Source: Mesoflavibacter sp037029465
GTDB taxonomy: Bacteria; Bacteroidota; Bacteroidia; Flavobacteriales; Flavobacteriaceae
Direction of reading: 5' to 3'
NCBI RefSeq assembly: GCF_037029465.1
Contig: NZ_JAYMEM010000001.1
Span: 1-64,000, forward strand
DNA length: 64,000 bases
Positions 26,164-34,913 of this stretch are shown here, one piece after another. The position numbers were made by a program, and so were the translations under genes. Positions within the stretch are counted from its first letter, which is position 1, and every line of letters begins with the position of its first letter. The notes beneath the pieces are model-generated. The model worked only from the letters and a program-made list of their open reading frames with translations, had not been told where the DNA came from and searched no databases.

Positions 26164-27051
26164 TTAAGATTTTGCTTTTCTGTGACGGTCTCTTGCTAAT
26201 AATGTATTTTTAAGTAGCATTGCAATTGTCATTGGACCAACGCCGCCAGGAACCGGTGTAATAAAACTTGCTTTTTTACTAACGTGTTCATAATCTACAT
26301 CTCCTGTAATTACGTAGCCTTTTGGATGAGTTTCATCAGGAACACGTGTAATACCTACATCAATGATTACAGCGTCATCTTTGACCATTTCGGCTTTTAA
26401 AAAGTTTGGCACACCTAATGCCGAAATAATAATATCTGCTTGGCTTGTAATTTGAGTAATGTTTTTGGTATGACTATGTGTAAGGGTTACAGTTGAATTA
26501 CCAGGAAAACCTTTACGTCCCATTAAAATACTCATAGGTCTTCCCACAATATGAGAACGACCGATAATTACGGTATGTTTTCCGTCTGTTTTTACATTGT
26601 AACGCTCTAACAACTCTAAAATACCAAAAGGTGTAGCTGGAATAAAGGTAGACATGTCTAAAGCCATTTTTCCGAAGTTTTCAGGATGAAAACCATCTAC
26701 ATCTTTGTTAGGATTTACCGCCATTAAAACCTTTTGTGTATCTATTTGATCTGGTAAAGGTAATTGAATGATAAACCCATCAATATCTTCATTCTTATTA
26801 AGCTCGTCTATTTTATCTAAAAGCTCTACTTCACTAGTTGTGCTAGATAAACGTACCATTGTAGACTCAAAACCAACACGTTCACAAGCTCTTACTTTAC
26901 TTCCTACGTAAGTTAAACTTGCGCCGTCGTTACCAACAATAACTGCTGCTAAATGTGGCACTTTTTCGCCATTAGCTTTCATTTTGTCAACTTCAGCTTT
27001 TATTTCGTCTTTAATGTCGTTACTAACTTTTTTACCGTCTAGAATTGTCAT
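26164..27051 (-). CDS. folD: Methylenetetrahydrofolate dehydrogenase/cyclohydrolase
   Basis: Bifunctional enzyme interconverting methylene-, methenyl- and formyl-tetrahydrofolate. The catalytic lysine lies in SLTYVGSKVRACERVG, the substrate loop is GFIIQLPLPDQ, then DVDGFHPENFGKMA, the NADP-binding loop VIGRSHIVGRPMSILM and the C-terminal PVPGGVGPMTIAMLL. 295 residues. ffh is 58 bases upstream in the same direction but separated by a strong terminator, so folD probably has its own promoter. Confidence 0.97.
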   Translation of the reverse strand: MTILDGKKVSNDIKDEIKAEVDKMKANGEKVPHLAAVIVGNDGASLTYVGSKVRACERVGFESTMVRLSSTTSEVELLDKIDELNKNEDIDGFIIQLPLPDQIDTQKVLMAVNPNKDVDGFHPENFGKMALDMSTFIPATPFGILELLERYNVKTDGKHTVIIGRSHIVGRPMSILMGRKGFPGNSTVTLTHSHTKNITQITSQADIIISALGVPNFLKAEMVKDDAVIIDVGITRVPDETHPKGYVITGDVDYEHVSKKASFITPVPGGVGPMTIAMLLKNTLLARDRHRKAKS

Positions 27052-27100
27052 TTTTTAAAGGATTAATTGGGTTGGTCAATAAATGGTTTATAAACAAAAA

Positions 27101-27121
27101 AACATGAGGTTACCTCATGTT
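27101..27121 (-). terminator. ffh terminator whose loop is the stop codon
   Basis: AACATGAGG and CCTCATGTT form a perfect 9-base stem; the three loop bases (27110-27112) are the TAA stop codon of ffh. A run of six or more T follows on the minus strand. The last three sense codons (Asn, Met, Arg) are the ascending arm. Confidence 0.85.
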
Positions 27122-28438
27122 TTTCATAGCTTGCATCATGCGTTTTCCGCCGCCACCTTGCATCATTTTCATCATTTTGCTCATTTGGTCAAACTGTTTT
27201 AATAACTGGTTAACCTCTTGCACAGATGTACCAGAACCTTTTCCGATACGTTTCTTTCTACTTGCATTTATAATTGAAGGATTGGCTCTTTCTTTTGGAG
27301 TCATAGAGTGAATTATTGCTTCTATACCTTTAAAAGCATCATCATCTATATCTATATTTTTCATCATTTTTCCAGCTCCTGGTATCATTCCGATAAGGTC
27401 TTTCATGTTACCCATCTTTTTGATTTGCTGGATTTGCTTTAAGAAATCGTCAAAACCAAATTGGTTTTTAGCGATTTTCTTCTGTAATTTTCTTGCTTCT
27501 TGCTCGTCAAACTGCTCTTGCGCTCTTTCTACTAAAGACACAACGTCTCCCATCCCAAGAATACGATCTGCCATACGTGAAGGATAGAATACATCTATCG
27601 CTTCCATTTTTTCACCTGTACCAATAAACTTGATTGGTTTATTTACTACAGATTTAATAGAAATTGCAGCTCCACCACGTGTATCACCATCTAATTTGGT
27701 TAAGATTACACCATCAAAATTTAAGACATCGTTGAAGGCTTTTGCTGTATTTACAGCATCTTGACCAGTCATAGAGTCTACAACAAAAAGTGTTTCTTGT
27801 GGTTGGATGGCTTTGTGAATGTTAGAGATTTCGGTCATCATTGCTTCATCTACAGCCAAACGACCAGCGGTATCTATAATAACCACATTGTGTCCATTTG
27901 CTTTAGCGTGTGCAATACCTGCTTGTGCAATTGCTACAGGATCTGTATTTCCTTTATCACTATAAACATCTACCTTTATTTGGTCACCAACGACATGTAA
28001 TTGGTCTACCGCTGCAGGACGATACACATCACAAGCTACTAATAAAGGTTTTTTTGTTTTTTTGTTTTTTAAGTAGTTAGCCAGTTTACCAGAAAAAGTT
28101 GTTTTACCAGAACCTTGTAAACCTGACATTAAAATTACTGTTGGCGTACCAGACATATTAATACCTTCTGCATCACCTCCCATAAGTTCAGTTAATTCGT
28201 CTTTAACGATTTTAACCATTAACTGTCCTGGTTGTAATGTAGTTAATACGTCTTGACCAAGCGCTTTTTCTTTTACTGTTTTAGTAAAATCTTTAGCAAT
28301 TTTATAGTTAACATCGGCATCTAAAAGCGCACGTCTTACTTCTTTTAAAGTCTCTGCAACGTTTACTTCTGTAATACTACCATGACCTTTTAATACGTGT
28401 AACGCTTTATCTAACTTTTCACTTAAATTATTAAACAT
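27110..28438 (-). CDS. ffh: Signal recognition particle protein Ffh
   Basis: GTPase that binds signal sequences as they leave the ribosome and delivers ribosomes to FtsY and SecYEG. The NG domain shows GLQGSGKTTFSGKLA (P-loop), the DVYRPAAVDQL box, DTAGRLAVDE and TKLDGDTRGGAA; the methionine-rich M domain (about 330-442) has GMIPGAGKMM, RKKRIGKGSGTSVQEVNQLL and ends KMMKMMQGGGGKRMMQAMK. 442 residues is the normal length. The terminator overlaps the end of the gene. Confidence 0.98.
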   Translation of the reverse strand: MFNNLSEKLDKALHVLKGHGSITEVNVAETLKEVRRALLDADVNYKIAKDFTKTVKEKALGQDVLTTLQPGQLMVKIVKDELTELMGGDAEGINMSGTPTVILMSGLQGSGKTTFSGKLANYLKNKKTKKPLLVACDVYRPAAVDQLHVVGDQIKVDVYSDKGNTDPVAIAQAGIAHAKANGHNVVIIDTAGRLAVDEAMMTEISNIHKAIQPQETLFVVDSMTGQDAVNTAKAFNDVLNFDGVILTKLDGDTRGGAAISIKSVVNKPIKFIGTGEKMEAIDVFYPSRMADRILGMGDVVSLVERAQEQFDEQEARKLQKKIAKNQFGFDDFLKQIQQIKKMGNMKDLIGMIPGAGKMMKNIDIDDDAFKGIEAIIHSMTPKERANPSIINASRKKRIGKGSGTSVQEVNQLLKQFDQMSKMMKMMQGGGGKRMMQAMKNMR

Positions 28439-28463
28439 AATTTTCCTATTTTTTTAAGAAGCA

Positions 28464-28471
28464 CAAAAATA
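28464..28471 (-). promoter_or_regulatory. Possible -7 box of ffh
   Basis: TATTTTTG on the minus strand matches TAnnTTTG, 25 bases before the ffh ATG. No -33 TTG is at the expected distance. Confidence 0.4.
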
Positions 28472-28521
28472 GGAATTTGTAGCGTATTTGTAAAGTCTTA
28501 ATGAGATTAAATTGAATAAAA

Positions 28522-28548
28522 AAAGACTGCCTTTTTAAGACAGTCTTT
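28522..28548 (-). terminator. Terminator of the acidic lipoprotein gene
   Basis: AAAGACTG and CAGTCTTT pair across a T-rich loop, with a U-run on the minus strand, 22 bases past the stop codon. Confidence 0.75.
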
Positions 28549-28569
28549 AATATAATTTCTAATTTGGAT

Positions 28570-30960
28570 TTACATTTTTTCAATAACAAAAACAAATTCG
28601 TTGTTATTATCATCGTTAACATGATGCAATTCTAGTCTATTACTATTAACTTCTGTAATATACCAATCGTCATCCATTTGCCAGTAAGGAAAAATCCCTA
28701 AGTAGTTAATTACGTACCTTAAATTACTGTTTTCGTCTCTAACCACTTCGCCTTGTAAATTAGTTATAGTACCTGCATTGTTTGCTTGAATGTTTGCTCC
28801 TGCAGAAAAATTAAAAGTTATCCCTGAGTAATCTGATGTGTTATCTACGCCTTCCATAGTAGAGTATGTAATTTGCCAAACACCATCATATAACCAGTTT
28901 TGTATCTGATCAACATCTCCATCTGTGGTGTTATTACATTCTTTTTCTAACTTTAAAGTCGTACCATCTGCAGAGAAAATAATATAATTATCAGTAATGC
29001 TTGTTACTGTATAGTAGCCACCTAACCCTGAAGATGTACCTTGCATTGCAAATAACACTACTAATTGATCGCTAGCTGTATTTTCTGCAGACAAACTTCC
29101 GTAGTTAATAGTTTCTCCTTCTACTGCATAAACAAATTCATTTTCATTAAAAGTGAATGTTTGTCCAGCATACGTACTTGTTTGATCTACACCTGAATTG
29201 ATATAGCTAAACACTGTCCAATCACACTCGGTAATTTCAGTAAATAAATCTGTTTCTGAATAACATGGTAATTGTTCTAAAACCATAGTTTCGTTATTAC
29301 CATTAATAAATTCTAATCGATCAGAATCACAATCTATTACCTTCCAGTAATCTGAAATAGCCTGAATATTAGGACCTGAAATGTTAGCCAATTCTAAAAC
29401 AATATCTCCTGCTACATCTGTTACATTCCAAAATCCTGTATATGAATTACCATCACTTGTATCTGTTATTGCGATGTCTCCGTTGTCTTCAAAAGTTAAA
29501 TTGAAGTTTAATAAGTTGTCACTTCCGTTAAGGTTTACAACATTCCACACACAAGTTTGCAAATATGAATTAACATCTGATATAGAGCAGTTTAAACTAC
29601 AATCCTCTAGGATTAAATTAATTTCAAATACTTCAAAATTTCCATTACTTAATAACTCTGCTCTAACATAAATAGTCTCTGGTGATGATGTATTTGTATA
29701 AGCTTCTGGATTTGGTAACGCATTAACACCTGTTTCAGCATCCATCAATGACATATGATAAGTTAAATAAAACGTTGATGGATCTGCACAGTTAGAAAAA
29801 GCTACAGTTAAATCAAAAACTTCAAATCCGTCTAAGTTTTCATCACACTTAACAATCTCTGCATCAAAAGTTCCGAAACAATCAAAATTATTATTGTTTG
29901 CTGTGCAGTCTTGCTCTATTTGCATTGTGATTTGACCGTTATCTAAGTTATATTCGTCATCATCATCACAATTAACAATTGTCCAATCTCCTGCTAAATC
30001 TTCCCAATCTGTTGTAAAAGTTAAAGTTATAACTGCGCCATCTTGAGCTACAGACCAAGTACCGTCGTGAATTGCATTACTATTTTCATCTAAAACAGTA
30101 AATTCATAATTCACATTAAAGTCTATATAATAATCGCTAAATAAGTTAGAATTATCATAATCTGAAATATCCCATAAGCACTCTTTTAGGTTTAGTTCAA
30201 TATTTTCTTCTGTACAGTCATCATCATCGTCATTCCAGTCGTAATCATCATCTTCATCACAAGTTCCATCAGCATCACTAATAGCAACTTCTAGTTCTTG
30301 ATTACTATTAACCACAACCGTTTCTCCGCTAGCAGTTACTAAACTTACCGGAAAGTCTAAACTAGCTAAAATTGGTCCATCTAAATCTTCTAAGAAATCA
30401 TACAAAGCTTCATCATCGTTGATAGTAACTGTATCAATCACCTGAAAGTCTGTATTATAAATTGAAAAAGACACAGGATACACAAAGTCGATACATTCTA
30501 TATCATCATCATCTTCATTTTCTCCAACACAATCATCAATTAATTCTTCTAATTGTTGTTGGCTAGTAATTATAATTTCTGTGTAATCATTTAAAATTAC
30601 TGTAATAGGAAACGTGATATCTACCGCATCATCATCATTTGTAAAAGCATCTAAAATATTTTCTAGTTGGCTATAATCTGCAACACTTTGTATAGTAATT
30701 GTAATACCATTAGCTGTTACTGTTACCGGCAAAACCACTTCTAAACAGTTAGCATAGTCAATAATATTATCTACAGACCCATCATTAGTTGCCATTCTTG
30801 ACATTAAATTGGCAGCTACTGAGTCTCCTTCTATAATATCATTATTTGAAGGATTAATAATTTCAGTTTCTTCGTTCTGACAAGACATCATTAGCATTAG
30901 CACTAAAAATGGCAAGTACACTAAGTTTTTTAATTTAAAAAAGTTAATGGTTGATTTCAT
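28570..30960 (-). CDS. Acidic multi-domain surface lipoprotein
   Basis: 796 residues. The lipobox is LMLMMSC with lipidated Cys27; the following QNEETE is acidic, like the Bacteroidota lipoprotein export signal, so surface exposure is likely. Residues about 70-235 hold four similar 40-55-residue units (e.g. ITFPITVILNDYTEIIITSQ and LDFPVSLVTASGETVVV) separated by Asp-rich stretches such as EDDDDIEC and DYDWNDDDDDC. Residues about 245-340 and 455-796 hold lipocalin-like units that begin ECLWDI, CVWNVV, ECDWTVF or similar and contain a W-hinge such as DWTIVNCDDDDE. Between them, about 365-450, is a CDENLDGFEVFDL/ETIYVRAE module shared with the large surface protein at 1-3642. Metal binding through the Asp clusters is only a suggestion. 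A putative ECF promoter lies 50-90 bases upstream, linking it to the divergent sigma/FecR/receptor locus. Confidence 0.85.
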   Translation of the reverse strand: MKSTINFFKLKNLVYLPFLVLMLMMSCQNEETEIINPSNNDIIEGDSVAANLMSRMATNDGSVDNIIDYANCLEVVLPVTVTANGITITIQSVADYSQLENILDAFTNDDDAVDITFPITVILNDYTEIIITSQQQLEELIDDCVGENEDDDDIECIDFVYPVSFSIYNTDFQVIDTVTINDDEALYDFLEDLDGPILASLDFPVSLVTASGETVVVNSNQELEVAISDADGTCDEDDDYDWNDDDDDCTEENIELNLKECLWDISDYDNSNLFSDYYIDFNVNYEFTVLDENSNAIHDGTWSVAQDGAVITLTFTTDWEDLAGDWTIVNCDDDDEYNLDNGQITMQIEQDCTANNNNFDCFGTFDAEIVKCDENLDGFEVFDLTVAFSNCADPSTFYLTYHMSLMDAETGVNALPNPEAYTNTSSPETIYVRAELLSNGNFEVFEINLILEDCSLNCSISDVNSYLQTCVWNVVNLNGSDNLLNFNLTFEDNGDIAITDTSDGNSYTGFWNVTDVAGDIVLELANISGPNIQAISDYWKVIDCDSDRLEFINGNNETMVLEQLPCYSETDLFTEITECDWTVFSYINSGVDQTSTYAGQTFTFNENEFVYAVEGETINYGSLSAENTASDQLVVLFAMQGTSSGLGGYYTVTSITDNYIIFSADGTTLKLEKECNNTTDGDVDQIQNWLYDGVWQITYSTMEGVDNTSDYSGITFNFSAGANIQANNAGTITNLQGEVVRDENSNLRYVINYLGIFPYWQMDDDWYITEVNSNRLELHHVNDDNNNEFVFVIEKM

Positions 30961-31012
30961 AATTGTTGTTTTTTGTTATTGAAATTTTCTTTTTCAAAGC
31001 CTGTTTTTCCCA

Positions 31013-31053
31013 CGCTTCATTTATAAAACAGATATGTTTAAAAAATTCCTACC
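31013..31053 (-). promoter_or_regulatory. Putative ECF sigma promoter driving the acidic lipoprotein gene
   Basis: Reading on the minus strand from 31053: GGTAGGAATTTT, two bases, AAAC, five bases, TGTT, one base, TATA, two bases, TGAAG. The same arrangement occurs in front of fecR (31633-31673); 31 of 41 positions are identical. The TATA lies about 60 bases before the lipoprotein ATG. The element points away from the sigma gene. Confidence 0.65.
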
Positions 31054-31109
31054 TTGTTTTTCTAAAAAAATTATTTCTAATTTGTAAAAACTAATGATTA
31101 GCCAACCTA

Positions 31110-31625
31110 ATGCCTGAAAATTTACATAAAAATATCTGTGAACAATCCTTGTTTGAAGCCTTCTTTAAGCAGCACTCTAAAAACTTACATAATTTTTTGT
31201 ATTACAAATTTGGTGAGCGATTAAATCCGCAAGACAAAATGCAAGAAGCCTTTATCAAGTTATGGGAAAACTGTAAAAAGGTAACACCAAGTAAAGCCAA
31301 AAGTTATGTATATACTATAGCCAACAACTTAATGCTTAACGAAGTTGCGCATCAAAAAGTAGTTTTAAAGCATCAAAAAATAAAACCACAAGAACATAGC
31401 AATGAAAGTCCTGAGTTTTTAATGGAAGAAAATCAATACCGAAAAAAACTTGAAAATGCTATAGCAAATCTTACCGAAGCAGAACGTGTTGCTTTTTTAA
31501 TGAATCGTACCGAAGGAAAACGTTTTAAAGAAATTGCACAAATATTAGACATTAGCACAAAAGCTGTAGAAAAACGTATTTATGGTGCTTTAAAAAAATT
31601 GAGAAAAGAAATAGAAGAAATTTAA
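31110..31625 (+). CDS. ECF-type RNA polymerase sigma factor, FecI-like
   Basis: 171 residues. Region 2 covers about 15-80 (FEAFFKQHSKNLHNFLYYKF, DKMQEAFIKLWEN, KAKSYVYTIANNLML); region 4 covers about 115-168 (ANLTEAERVAFLMNRTEGK, FKEIAQILDISTKAVEKRI, followed by ALKKLRKE). It belongs to the Bacteroidota sigma-70 group paired with FecR anti-sigma factors and TonB receptors. Its own promoter appears to be of housekeeping type (TTG, 20 bases, CTAATTTG before the ATG) rather than a copy of the 41-base element, which suggests no autoregulation. Confidence 0.93.
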   Translation: MPENLHKNICEQSLFEAFFKQHSKNLHNFLYYKFGERLNPQDKMQEAFIKLWENCKKVTPSKAKSYVYTIANNLMLNEVAHQKVVLKHQKIKPQEHSNESPEFLMEENQYRKKLENAIANLTEAERVAFLMNRTEGKRFKEIAQILDISTKAVEKRIYGALKKLRKEIEEI

Positions 31626-31632
31626 ATTAATA

Positions 31633-31673
31633 GGTAGGAATTTTAAAAACTAACTTGTTATATAGTTGAAGTG
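31633..31673 (+). promoter_or_regulatory. Putative ECF sigma promoter driving fecR and the TonB receptor
   Basis: GGTAGGAATTTT (31633-31644), AAAC (31647-31650), TGTT (31656-31659), TATA (31661-31664) and TGAAG (31667-31671) match the minus-strand element at 31013-31053. The element begins eight bases past the sigma factor stop and ends six bases before the fecR ATG, so the transcript leader would be very short. Confidence 0.65.
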
Positions 31674-31679
31674 ACAATT

Positions 31680-32573
31680 ATGGAAAAAGAATATTTAATA
31701 AAAAAATGGTTAGACAATAGCTTAACTCCAGAAGAGTTAGAAGCTTTTAAAGCGCTTGAAGATTATGAAGCGCTTACCAAATTATCTAACTACACTAAAG
31801 GTTTTAAAGCTCCTGAATATAATGAAGATGAAGCTTTAAAAACGGTATTGCATCAAATAGAAACAAAAAAACAGAGCAAAACAAATTGGCTACAACCAGT
31901 GTTAAAAATTGCTTCTATTTTAGTGCTATGTTTTGGCGCCTATTATTATACCACAACTTTAGACACTACATTTACAACAGATTTTTCTGAAAAAATCTCT
32001 GTAGAGCTACCAGATCATTCCAAAGTAGATTTAAATGCTTTATCAAGTATAACATTTAATAAAAGCGACTGGAAAAATAACAGAAATGTATCCCTTAAAG
32101 GTGAAGCTTTTTTTGATGTTGAAAAAGGAAGCTCCTTTAACGTAAATACTCCAAACGGAATAGTAACCGTTTTGGGTACTGAGTTTAATGTAAAACAACG
32201 TGACAACTTTTTTGAAGTAACTTGTTACGAAGGTTTAGTACAAGTCACTTATAAAAATAACAAGTCTAAAATCAAACCAGGCGAGTCGTTTTTAGTATTA
32301 AACGATTTAGTTATTAATAACCAAACCGTTTACAGTCAACCACAATGGTTAACAAACACAAGTGCATTTAAAAGTTTACCTTTAAAAGAAGTTATTGCCG
32401 AATTAGAAAGACAATACAATGTTAAAGTAGAAACTAAAAATATTAATACCGACTTATTATTTACTGGTAGATTTACACATAACAATTTAGATACAGCCCT
32501 AAAATCTATAACACAACCTTTGCAACTAACTTACACTAAAACTAACCAAACTATAATTTTAGAACGTGAGTAA
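31680..32573 (+). CDS. FecR-family anti-sigma factor
   Basis: Inner-membrane protein relaying a signal from a TonB receptor to the ECF sigma factor. ATG 31680 is preferred to the GTG nine bases upstream. The first 75 residues are cytoplasmic (EKEYLIKKWLDNSLTPEELE), one membrane helix follows (ILVLCFGAYYY, near residue 90), then the periplasmic FecR domain (SEKISVELPDHSKVDLNALS, LKGEAFFDVEKG, TVLGTEFNVKQRD, CYEGLVQVTYKN) and a C-terminal DUF4974 domain (LKEVIAELERQYNVKVET, FTGRFTHNNLDTAL). It overlaps the receptor gene by eight bases. Confidence 0.95.
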   Translation: MEKEYLIKKWLDNSLTPEELEAFKALEDYEALTKLSNYTKGFKAPEYNEDEALKTVLHQIETKKQSKTNWLQPVLKIASILVLCFGAYYYTTTLDTTFTTDFSEKISVELPDHSKVDLNALSSITFNKSDWKNNRNVSLKGEAFFDVEKGSSFNVNTPNGIVTVLGTEFNVKQRDNFFEVTCYEGLVQVTYKNNKSKIKPGESFLVLNDLVINNQTVYSQPQWLTNTSAFKSLPLKEVIAELERQYNVKVETKNINTDLLFTGRFTHNNLDTALKSITQPLQLTYTKTNQTIILERE

Positions 32574-34851
32574 AACGTTAAAAACTTCGCTTTTTTTATT
32601 ACTATTTTTTTTGTGCGCGTTTAGTGGTTTTTCTCAAAACCAAAAACGACCACTTACAGAGGTTTTGTCTTTAATTGAAGCAAAGCATAACGTTAGTTTT
32701 TCATACGCAGATAAAGACGTAAAACATATTTTAATAGACGTTTCTACAGAAAAATCTTTAGACAGTATTTTAGATGAAATTTCCTTAAAAACCAACCTTC
32801 AGTTTAACAAAATAGACCAGCAATATTACACTATCGTTAAACAAACTGAAAGTGATAGTTTTTCACTTCAACATTTAGAAGAAGTTATAATTACAGATTA
32901 TTTAACTTCTGGTATCTATAAAAATAACACAGGAAGCATCAGTATAAAACCAGAACAGTTTGGTATTTTACCCGGTTTGATAGAAGCCGATGTTTTACAA
33001 ACCATACAAGCTTTACCTGGTGTTTTAAGTGTTGATGAAACCGTATCAAATATTAATGTTAGAGGTGGCACACACGACCAAAATTTATTTTTATACGATG
33101 GAATAAAAATGTATCAATCTGGTCATTTTTTTGGATTGATTTCGGCTTTTAATCCGCAATTAACGCACAAGATTTCTGTGATAAAAAATGGAACTAGTGC
33201 AAAATATGGCGACGGTATATCAAGCATTGTTGATATGCAACTTTCTGACAAAATAAGCTCTGACAGCAATATTGGCTTAGGACTTAATTTGATTAGTGCA
33301 GATGGGTATGCTAAAGTTCCGTTAGGTAAAAAGACAGAAATTCAAGTTGCAGCAAGACGATCTGTAACAGATATTTTAGACACTCCAACTTACAACAATT
33401 ATTTTGATCGTGTTTTTCAGGATACCGATTTAACTAACACAGAAGATGCTGCAGTTTCTAAAAATGAACATTTTTACTTTTATGATACTGCTATAAAATT
33501 TCTTTATGATTTAAGTGAAAAAGATAAAATAAGATTCAACTTTTTAAATATTTATAACGCATTAGATTACAATGAAGAAGCTACAATTAACACAACTAAC
33601 GAAGCTTCTAATAGTCAATTAAAACAGCATAATATTGCATCTGGAATAACTTACGAGCGACAATGGAATACTAAGCTAAACACTTTTGCTCAAATCTATT
33701 ATTCTAATTACGATTTGGATGCAACTAACTTTGATATTTTAAATAATCAACGTCTCATTCAGGAAAACGAAGTTGTTGATGGCGGCTTAAAGTTACACGC
33801 CAATTACTACTTAAGTCCAACTCTTAATATTAATGGAGGTTTTCAATTTACCGAGGTTGGTATTAGTAACCTAGAAGATGTTAATAATCCTGTGTTTAGA
33901 AGTTATATTAAACGTGTTATTAGAACATATTCTGGTTTTGCCGAAGCACAATTTCAATCTAAAAACAAAAACACTTCGGTTAGATTAGGAATTAGAAATA
34001 ACTATTTTAAAAAATTTAATTTACACCTTGTTGAACCAAGATTACATATTAATCAACGCTTTTTAAATTACTTTAGTGCAGAACTTTCAGCAGAATATAA
34101 AAGTCAAAGTACTACCCAAATAATTGATCTTCAAAAAGACTTTTTAGGGATAGAAAAACGTCGTTGGGTTTTGGCTAATAATACTACAATTCCTGTTGTA
34201 AAAAGTAAACAAGCAAGCTTTGGTTTATCTTATAATAAAAATAAATTACTAATTACTGCAGAAGCTTACATCAAAAAAGTTAATGGTATAACAACACGTA
34301 GCCAAGGTTTTCAAAACCAATATCAGTTTGTAAATGCTATTGGAAATTATGAGATTAAAGGTGTTGATATTTTAATAAACAAACAGTTTCAAAAATTTGG
34401 TACATGGTTAAGCTATAGCTACTCTAAAAATGATTACACTTTTGAGGATTTAAATGGCGGAGCATCTTTCCCTAACAACTTTGACATTACTCATGTTATT
34501 GATTTTGCAGGTACTTTTACTTTGGATGATTTAAAATTAGCTTTAGGATTAAATTGGCATTCTGGACGACCTTTTACAACACCAAATTACGAAGACTCAA
34601 ATAATAATACTATCATTTATCAATCGCCAAATAATAGTCGTTTAGATGATTATTTAAGAACAGATTTTTCGGCAACATATCAGTTTAACTTAGGAAAAAA
34701 CAAAGCTATTTTAGGTGCTTCAATCTGGAATCTTTTAAACCAAAAAAACACAATTAATACTTACTATGCTATTAATGATGGTGAAATTTCTAAAATTGAA
34801 AATCAATCTTTAGGAATAACGCCAAATGTGAGTTTTAAGTTTAGATTTTAG
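32566..34851 (+). CDS. STN-domain TonB-dependent receptor
   Basis: Outer-membrane active transporter and signal transducer. The start is GTG at 32566, overlapping the fecR stop by eight bases; it directly precedes the signal peptide (LFLLLFFLCAFSGFSQ). The mature protein opens with an STN domain (about 25-95, EVLSLIEAKHNVSFSYADKD, SILDEISLKTNLQF), the module that contacts the FecR C-terminus. The plug has EADVLQTIQALPGVLSVDE and INVRGGTHDQNLFLYDGI; the rest is a 22-strand-type barrel ending in aromatic VSFKFRF. 761 residues. The ligand is not evident. The order sigma/FecR/receptor is the classic cell-surface signalling arrangement. Confidence 0.95.
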   Translation: MSKTLKTSLFLLLFFLCAFSGFSQNQKRPLTEVLSLIEAKHNVSFSYADKDVKHILIDVSTEKSLDSILDEISLKTNLQFNKIDQQYYTIVKQTESDSFSLQHLEEVIITDYLTSGIYKNNTGSISIKPEQFGILPGLIEADVLQTIQALPGVLSVDETVSNINVRGGTHDQNLFLYDGIKMYQSGHFFGLISAFNPQLTHKISVIKNGTSAKYGDGISSIVDMQLSDKISSDSNIGLGLNLISADGYAKVPLGKKTEIQVAARRSVTDILDTPTYNNYFDRVFQDTDLTNTEDAAVSKNEHFYFYDTAIKFLYDLSEKDKIRFNFLNIYNALDYNEEATINTTNEASNSQLKQHNIASGITYERQWNTKLNTFAQIYYSNYDLDATNFDILNNQRLIQENEVVDGGLKLHANYYLSPTLNINGGFQFTEVGISNLEDVNNPVFRSYIKRVIRTYSGFAEAQFQSKNKNTSVRLGIRNNYFKKFNLHLVEPRLHINQRFLNYFSAELSAEYKSQSTTQIIDLQKDFLGIEKRRWVLANNTTIPVVKSKQASFGLSYNKNKLLITAEAYIKKVNGITTRSQGFQNQYQFVNAIGNYEIKGVDILINKQFQKFGTWLSYSYSKNDYTFEDLNGGASFPNNFDITHVIDFAGTFTLDDLKLALGLNWHSGRPFTTPNYEDSNNNTIIYQSPNNSRLDDYLRTDFSATYQFNLGKNKAILGASIWNLLNQKNTINTYYAINDGEISKIENQSLGITPNVSFKFRF

Positions 34852-34913
34852 GTTTATTCTAAAGCATTTTTTACTACCTTAGTTGAATAGATTGATCCAT
34901 CAAAATTTAATAA

